Shown: positions 59,031-64,000 of the stretch, in pieces
Position numbering within the stretch: position 1 is the first letter of the stretch
Layout of the letters: the number at the start of each line of letters is the position of its first letter
NCBI RefSeq assembly: GCF_000214725.1
Contig: NC_015574.1
Location: 1,985,001-2,049,000, forward strand
From: Methanobacterium paludis
GTDB taxonomy: Archaea > Methanobacteriota > Methanobacteria > Methanobacteriales > Methanobacteriaceae
Reading direction: 5' to 3'
DNA: 64,000 bases
The notes under the pieces: generated by a model
Told to the model about the DNA's origin: nothing
Database searches by the model: none
The model's input: only the letters and a program-made list of their open reading frames with translations
Made by a program: the position numbers and the translations under genes

Positions 59031-59966
59031 ATGGCAATTATACCTCCTGCATTGTCTCCGATATCAAGAAAACTTGACAACATGTTGCCGGACAGGTACC
59101 TTGTTTTGATACAGGAAAATCTGATAAGGTCAGGCATGTATGTTAAAGCATCAGACCTCATAACATTAGTACTCATATCAGGCATTGTTTTAGGTACAGT
59201 TGCACTGTTATTATTCATGCTGTTGGGAATTAACCCTATTTTAGGATTTTTAATCGGATTTTTCACACCTTTAGGAATTATCTTCGGTTGGATCTTCTTT
59301 TTAATGGAGAAAAGGGTTGATGCAATAGAACAAACTACCCCTGATTTTTTAAGACAAATCGCATCACTTTTAAGGGCAGGAGTCGGTATTGAAACAGCCA
59401 TGGAAGATATTTCAAAACATGGCAGCGGCCCTCTAAACGACGAATTGAAAAGGGCAGTAATAGAAATAAAAATAGGCAGCAGTTTCGAAGAAGCCCTTAT
59501 ATCCATGGGAGAACGTTTAAAATCCAAAAACCTGGATCGAACATTCAGAATGATACTTGAAGGTAAAAGAGTTGGAGGAAGCTTATCTGATGTTATAGAA
59601 ACTGTAGCAGAAGATTTAAGGGCCGTTCTGGCTTTAAAACGTGAAAGAAAAGCCAATGTAATGATGTCTGTGATGTTTCTACTTATAGCTGCAATAATTG
59701 CAGCTCCATTTGCGTTGGGAATGATAATGACCTACTCCGCATTCATAGAGGCGCTTGGTAAAACAAACCCCCTTCTTGACGCTTCTGTCACAGCTGCAAG
59801 TGGTTACATTATTATTCATTCAACGATAGCAAGTATCTTAATTGGAATCGTGCTTTACGGAAGCGCTAAAAAGGGAGTGAAATTCGTACCGCCCCTTGTA
59901 ATTGTATCATATGGAATATTTTATGTAATAAAAGTATTAGGACCTTCTTTACTGGGATTCACATGA
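59031..59966 (+). CDS. Type II/IV pilus assembly membrane protein, TadC/GspF family, second copy
   Basis: A 311-residue membrane protein with the T2SSF domain ([48 protein letters not shown]) between two pairs of hydrophobic helices. It lacks the charged N-terminal tail of the copy at 47.6 kb. AGGTG precedes the ATG. It is 13 nt upstream of a pilin-like gene, so it probably assembles that pilin with the ATPase at 48.8 kb. Confidence 0.9.
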   Translation: MAIIPPALSPISRKLDNMLPDRYLVLIQENLIRSGMYVKASDLITLVLISGIVLGTVALLLFMLLGINPILGFLIGFFTPLGIIFGWIFFLMEKRVDAIEQTTPDFLRQIASLLRAGVGIETAMEDISKHGSGPLNDELKRAVIEIKIGSSFEEALISMGERLKSKNLDRTFRMILEGKRVGGSLSDVIETVAEDLRAVLALKRERKANVMMSVMFLLIAAIIAAPFALGMIMTYSAFIEALGKTNPLLDASVTAASGYIIIHSTIASILIGIVLYGSAKKGVKFVPPLVIVSYGIFYVIKVLGPSLLGFT

Positions 59967-59979
59967 TCGTGGTGTAACT

Positions 59980-60171
59980 ATGGGTATATTGAAAGAGGAA
60001 TCTGCACAAACTTCAGCCGAGCTTATTCTAATTGTAGGTGGTATAATAGTAATTGCAATTGTGGCTGCTATTTTTTACAAAAATTATGTTAACGGGCTTG
60101 GAAATGAGATAAACAACACAGACGTTGCAAACGTTAACAACAATATAACTGACCTTAAAAATGAGTTTTAA
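59980..60171 (+). CDS. Class III signal peptide pilin-like protein
   Basis: A 63-residue preprotein. The class III signal peptide motif QTSAELILI (Q-x-S-x-E-x-x-x-L) follows the short leader MGILKEESA, and the hydrophobic segment LILIVGGIIVIAIVAAIFY would be the assembly helix. The asparagine-rich C-terminus (NNTDVANVNNN) is the exposed part. A dedicated peptidase (EppA) cleaves such leaders. GTGGTG precedes the ATG. Confidence 0.9.
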   Translation: MGILKEESAQTSAELILIVGGIIVIAIVAAIFYKNYVNGLGNEINNTDVANVNNNITDLKNEF

Positions 60172-60410
60172 TGGTCATGATTAATCAGTTGAATAATGTA
60201 ATAGTCCCTAAATTGCATTAAATTGAAATTCAATATTAAAGGTTTTATATTAATTATCATTTTATTATTAACAATTTTAACTAATTTTATTAGAAAACGT
60301 CTACATATTAAAGTCCATATATTAAATCTTTAAGATTTCATAAAACTAATTTACATAGACAAACACAATTAATTCGAAATCTCAAGATCTAGTTAAAGGA
60401 GTGTTTGAAT

Positions 60411-61817
60411 ATGAAAATGTTGATCAATGGGAACCTAATAGACAGAGATGAAAAGATAGATGTAAAAAATCCTGCAACAGGCAAGATCGTTGATACTGTA
60501 CCCCTGTGCAGCCGTAAAGATGCAAAAAATGCCATTATGGCAGCAAACGGATCAAAAAGGACCATGCAGGAAATGTCAGCCCGTAAAATATCCAGAATAC
60601 TTTATGACATTTATGAAGATGTTTCAAAAGTCTCAGACCAACTAGCAGAACTTATAACATTAGAAACAGGTAAGGTTATCAGAGATTCTAAAGAAGAGAT
60701 GAAAAGATCAATTTTAACCCTACAGCTAGCTGCAGAAGAGTCAAAAAGGATATATGGCGAGACAATTCCCATGGACGCCGGAATAGGTGGTAGAACAACA
60801 CTAGGATTTACAATTAAATTACCTATTGGTGTTGTAAGTGCAATAACTCCTTTTAATTATCCTGTTAACCTTGCAATGCACAAAATCGCTCCAGCACTTG
60901 CAGCAAAAAATACTGTGGTTTTTAAACCTTCCCAAAAAGCCCCACTTGCCGCTTTAAAACTTGCACAGCTTCTAGACAGCCACCTACCAGATGGTGCCAT
61001 TAACGCGGTTACAGGGAAAGGAAGTGTTGTGGGAGATGAGATGGTGACAAGCAGTCTCGTGAACAAGGTATCATTCACAGGCAGCATTGAAACAGGTGTT
61101 TCAATCTCAAAAAGAGCAGGAATGAAAAAATTAACGCTTGAACTTGGTGGAAACGATCCATTAATAGTCCTTGAAGATGCTGATATTGAAAAAGCAGCAT
61201 TATCCGCAGTAAAAGGCGCATATCTCAATGCTGGCCAGGTCTGCATGGCTGTGAAACGTATAATTCTTCAAAACAGCATTGCTGATGAGTTCACCGACAG
61301 GTTAGTGGAAGAAACAATGAAACTGAAAGTTGGAGATCCTATGAATCTTAAAACAGATTTAGGACCCCTTATTGATGAAGAAGCAGCCATAAAGGTTGAT
61401 AAAGTTGTGGAAGAGTCTGTGGAAGATGGTGCTGAGATCCTATGTGGTGGAAAACGTAAAGGTACATTCTACACTCCAACAGTGCTTGACAACGTTAACC
61501 CCCAAATGAGGATCGTGAGGGAAGAAACCTTTGGACCAGTTGCACCCATAATCCGCGTTCAAAGTGTTGATGAAGCATTTGATGTTGCAAACGATACCAA
61601 GTACGGCTTACAGGCAGGAGTATTCACAAATAGTGTTGAAAATGCTTTAAAAGCTGCTAAAGTCATAGAAGCCGGCGGAGTGATGATAAACAAACAGTCC
61701 ACATTCCGAACGGACAACATGCCATTTGGCGGGTTTAAAATGAGCGGAATGGGTAAAGAAGGCGTAAAATATGCTGTTGAAGATATGACCCGAAGTAAGC
61801 TGATTGTTTTTGGTTAA
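60411..61817 (+). CDS. Aldehyde dehydrogenase, lactaldehyde dehydrogenase CofA-like
   Basis: A 468-residue NAD(P)-dependent aldehyde dehydrogenase. It has the catalytic glutamate in LELGGND, the nucleophile in GQVCMAVKR and the cofactor loop [11 protein letters not shown]. The methanogen orthologue CofA oxidises lactaldehyde to lactate for coenzyme F420. The ATG at 60411 follows GGAGTG at 7 nt. Other aldehyde substrates cannot be excluded. Confidence 0.88.
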   Translation: MKMLINGNLIDRDEKIDVKNPATGKIVDTVPLCSRKDAKNAIMAANGSKRTMQEMSARKISRILYDIYEDVSKVSDQLAELITLETGKVIRDSKEEMKRSILTLQLAAEESKRIYGETIPMDAGIGGRTTLGFTIKLPIGVVSAITPFNYPVNLAMHKIAPALAAKNTVVFKPSQKAPLAALKLAQLLDSHLPDGAINAVTGKGSVVGDEMVTSSLVNKVSFTGSIETGVSISKRAGMKKLTLELGGNDPLIVLEDADIEKAALSAVKGAYLNAGQVCMAVKRIILQNSIADEFTDRLVEETMKLKVGDPMNLKTDLGPLIDEEAAIKVDKVVEESVEDGAEILCGGKRKGTFYTPTVLDNVNPQMRIVREETFGPVAPIIRVQSVDEAFDVANDTKYGLQAGVFTNSVENALKAAKVIEAGGVMINKQSTFRTDNMPFGGFKMSGMGKEGVKYAVEDMTRSKLIVFG

Positions 61818-62005
61818 ACCCCATTAAAAATAGGATTACTCCAAAAAGTAACCTTTAATAAACTAAGGTTTTTTAAAAGTTTAAGTAATTCATTTTGATC
61901 TAAATTTCAATTAATTTTTAATTTTTATTAATTTTATAATAAACTGATTTTATTGGGTATTATTATGGTTAACATACAAATTCCACTATAATTAATTTTA
62001 CAGGA

Positions 62006-63505
62006 TCAACACTTGAGCTTTGGATAAACAACATTTATTCCATCTTCTTCAAGCTCCTTAAACATCTCTTTATGCTCTGTATGTATCGGGTAAAGCACAT
62101 CCGGACTTACCTCACGTATCATATCCAAAATTTCAGGGCCTGATGCATGACCCGATGCATGCATCTGATGCATGGGCAGGTTGAAGTGATCTAACCAATT
62201 TTTCACTCTTTTGTAATCTATTTCCATCTCATCGTCAAACGGTTCAGTTACAGACCTTATGTAAATTCCATTTTCGGGTTTTATGTCAATTAACTCCTTC
62301 AGCTCAAAAAAATCACATCGGAAGATATATTTTTCCGGTTCCTCCTGCAAATCCCTGTAGTTTATGGTGTTATCAAGGTTCAGAAAATCTCTTTCCCATG
62401 TTTTGTAGTCCGATTTGAGGTAAGAATGGTCAATTTCAGACGAACAAATCCATTCACCGTCAAAGCAAGCATACGAATCATTCCCAACTAGACCCCAACC
62501 TTTACGAGGTTTATAAACCGCAATATCGTCTATTTTTGGATAATCCTTGTCCGGATAATCTTTATTTTCGAAAAGGTTGAGCATGTAAGCCTGTTTTAAA
62601 TTCAAAACCAGAGTTCTGCCGGTGTCCTTCGCTACTTTGTAGAATGTGACGAGCCGGTCAAAGTCCCTTATAGGATAATTTACAATTACCAATCCCTTAA
62701 AATCAGAAATAAGAGTTTTAGCTTTGTTTTCAATGTCCTCTTCTGTGGTGTTGGACTGACTGTCTATACGGGTGCCCTCAGAGATCATGATGTTTGGGTT
62801 GGATTTTTTTGCCTCTCTCACGAACTTACGTGTTATTTCAGGCCTTCTTCCATGGAACCTAAGGTCCCCTGTGTATGCAATTGTATCATCAGCTGTTTCA
62901 AGGATGTATGCTGATGCTCCGGGTAAAGAATGGTCAACAGGAGCGCTTTTTATTGTGAAATCACCAATCTGGAAATTTTCATACGGTTTTACCACATGAA
63001 CATCCCTTTCAACCATTGCATCTTTCCCACCAAGTCTTTTGTAACCTTCACCATTCTTTTTTGGTGTAAAATGGAAATTCTTTTTCAATTTGAGCATGTC
63101 TATGAAAGATACCGCACTTGTATCCTCCAAAACCTTCAAAATAAAATATGATTCCTCTGTCATGTAAAGGGGGATATCTTCACGCAGGTGGTGGATGTAA
63201 GCTGAATGGTCCATATGTGCATGGCTTAAAAGCAGACCCTCAACAGCAGGTTTTTCTTGAGAGTTAAGCCCACAGTGTCTGAGGTAATCTTCTCTGTATA
63301 TGCCCTTGATCTGAGGTAAAAGTCCCAGTTCAAGGAAATCCTGGATTCCATTGGCTTTACGGGGCTGCAGAAATTCTGAGAAGTATTTGTTGGACTGTGA
63401 GAAGCTCATACCAAAGTCCAGAAATAGTGAAGTTGTATTGTGGTTAATTAAAATCTTATTTCCACCTATTTCATTCACTCCACCGTAAAAATCAATGTTA
63501 ACCAT
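62006..63505 (-). CDS. Metallo-beta-lactamase/beta-CASP protein, RNase J-like
   Basis: A 499-residue metallohydrolase. Motif 1 EIGGNKI and FLDFG, motif 2 HAHMDHS (about residue 95), [12 protein letters not shown] and C-terminal [13 protein letters not shown] plus PIHTEH are arranged as in RNase J. The beta-CASP domain is larger than usual, with an insert including [12 protein letters not shown]. It most likely acts on RNA or DNA; it may be a distant RNase J relative with its own substrate. A weak GGATTG site precedes the ATG. Confidence 0.82.
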   Translation of the reverse strand: MVNIDFYGGVNEIGGNKILINHNTTSLFLDFGMSFSQSNKYFSEFLQPRKANGIQDFLELGLLPQIKGIYREDYLRHCGLNSQEKPAVEGLLLSHAHMDHSAYIHHLREDIPLYMTEESYFILKVLEDTSAVSFIDMLKLKKNFHFTPKKNGEGYKRLGGKDAMVERDVHVVKPYENFQIGDFTIKSAPVDHSLPGASAYILETADDTIAYTGDLRFHGRRPEITRKFVREAKKSNPNIMISEGTRIDSQSNTTEEDIENKAKTLISDFKGLVIVNYPIRDFDRLVTFYKVAKDTGRTLVLNLKQAYMLNLFENKDYPDKDYPKIDDIAVYKPRKGWGLVGNDSYACFDGEWICSSEIDHSYLKSDYKTWERDFLNLDNTINYRDLQEEPEKYIFRCDFFELKELIDIKPENGIYIRSVTEPFDDEMEIDYKRVKNWLDHFNLPMHQMHASGHASGPEILDMIREVSPDVLYPIHTEHKEMFKELEEDGINVVYPKLKC

Positions 63506-63537
63506 ATTTTCAATCCATATTTTTTAGTTTATAAAAA

Positions 63538-64000
63538 CTATTTTAAAAATTCTTCAACTAAGCTGCGGGTTTTTTTAAGGGCTTCAAGTGGAAATCCGTG
63601 TGGAAGTTCCCCTAATTCACCTTCAACATTCTTCAAGACACTGTTGTCAACTCCAAGGAACATTCCCTCACTTGTGACCCCCATAAATGTTGTTGGAGGC
63701 AGAAGTGACACTCCTACATTGTTGCCCTCTTTAACTGTCATATCATTGGTTACAACTGTTGCAGCCCGATCTCCGATATTCACGTTGCAAACAATGAGTT
63801 TATCTGCATGTGGATGTTTTCCAATACTTACAACTTCACCTTTCCGGATGTCAATTCCCACAACAGGGTCATCTACTGCCCCAAGTAAGAGTCTTTTATC
63901 TACACTGGAAATTGTGTTTAAGGAAAATTTAATCTTTGATATGGATTCTTTAAGCTTTTCCTTCTCTTCTTTGTGCACAAGCTTTAGAAACTCGCCTTGC
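63538..64000 (-). CDS. tRNA-binding domain protein, N-terminus beyond the window edge
   Basis: The reading frame runs into the right end of the window, so only the C-terminal part, about 153 residues, is seen. It contains an OB-fold tRNA-binding domain of the EMAP/MetG-C type ([20 protein letters not shown], then [16 protein letters not shown]). Archaeal proteins of this family have about 100 further N-terminal residues. A GTG at 63978 could be mistaken for a start, but the frame is open upstream (reading QGEFLKL). Family members are thought to bind tRNA; the partner is unknown. Confidence 0.85.
   Translation of the reverse strand, partial: QGEFLKLVHKEEKEKLKESISKIKFSLNTISSVDKRLLLGAVDDPVVGIDIRKGEVVSIGKHPHADKLIVCNVNIGDRAATVVTNDMTVKEGNNVGVSLLPPTTFMGVTSEGMFLGVDNSVLKNVEGELGELPHGFPLEALKKTRSLVEEFLK

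Noticed and set aside
63538..63978. Complete gene starting at GTG 63978
   Set aside because: The frame stays open to the window edge, and family proteins are longer at the N-terminus, so the gene is cut, not short.

Overview
The window is an AT-rich stretch of a methanogenic archaeon, most likely a member of the Methanobacteriales close to Methanobacterium. The evidence is gene content: an archaeosine radical SAM enzyme, pyruvate:ferredoxin oxidoreductase in the porCDABEF arrangement, an acetyl-CoA decarbonylase/synthase (CODH/ACS) operon, a YcaO enzyme of the McrA thioamidation family, methanofuran kinase MfnE, a CofA-like lactaldehyde dehydrogenase, a geranylgeranyl reductase, a class III signal peptide pilin, archaeal TATA boxes and GGTGA/GGAGG ribosome sites. 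There is no CRISPR array, IS element, phage or rRNA. The window reads as conserved chromosomal core.

Layout. 0.1-8.1 kb: a SplB-like radical SAM protein, RaSEA, an orphan 7TM histidine kinase, a ThrE exporter and a MacB-type ABC transporter, with a 121-nt imperfect inverted repeat between the two convergent units. 8.4-18.2 kb: a methyltransferase, a TmcAL-like nucleotidyltransferase with no normal start codon, a small unknown protein, an NAD(P)-binding protein, a DUF89 phosphatase, a site-2 protease, a ubiquitin-like sulfur carrier, NcsA and a dihydropteroate synthase-like protein. 18.3-23.5 kb: the por operon and the fumarase alpha subunit. 23.7-33.5 kb: a phosphate region with pstSCAB, three PhoU-domain proteins (one with a DNA-binding domain), an unknown gene between two phoU genes and a sugar isomerase-like gene between pstS and pstC, plus a short citryl-CoA lyase and a DUF2085 membrane protein. 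33.9-34.2 kb: tRNA-Thr and tRNA-Leu. 34.7-38.5 kb: ferredoxin plus geranylgeranyl reductase, a HEAT-repeat protein and an O6-alkylguanine-DNA alkyltransferase. 38.7-47.2 kb: the CODH/ACS operon cdhA-B-C-cooC-D-E-ferredoxin. 47.5-60.2 kb: pilus assembly genes in two places, a cysteine-rich methyltransferase, a TctA-like permease, a translation/cofactor cluster (aEF1B, zinc ribbon, MfnE, Pth2), the McrA-modifying YcaO, an M50 protease, a HIT protein and an aminopeptidase. 60.4-64 kb: CofA-like dehydrogenase, an RNase J-like nuclease and a tRNA-binding protein cut by the window edge.

Together por, cdh, fumarase and citryl-CoA lyase describe autotrophic carbon fixation: CODH/ACS makes acetyl-CoA, Por carboxylates it to pyruvate, and the others belong to an incomplete TCA pathway. 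I found no clearly new multi-gene defence or mobile system. The least explained items are the 6.0 kb inverted repeat, the PhoU-associated unknown proteins, the HEAT/PsbP-like fusion, the small cysteine-containing protein at 10.6 kb and a striking number of short tandem duplications (13-24 nt units, two or three copies) in the spacers, several of them in promoters.
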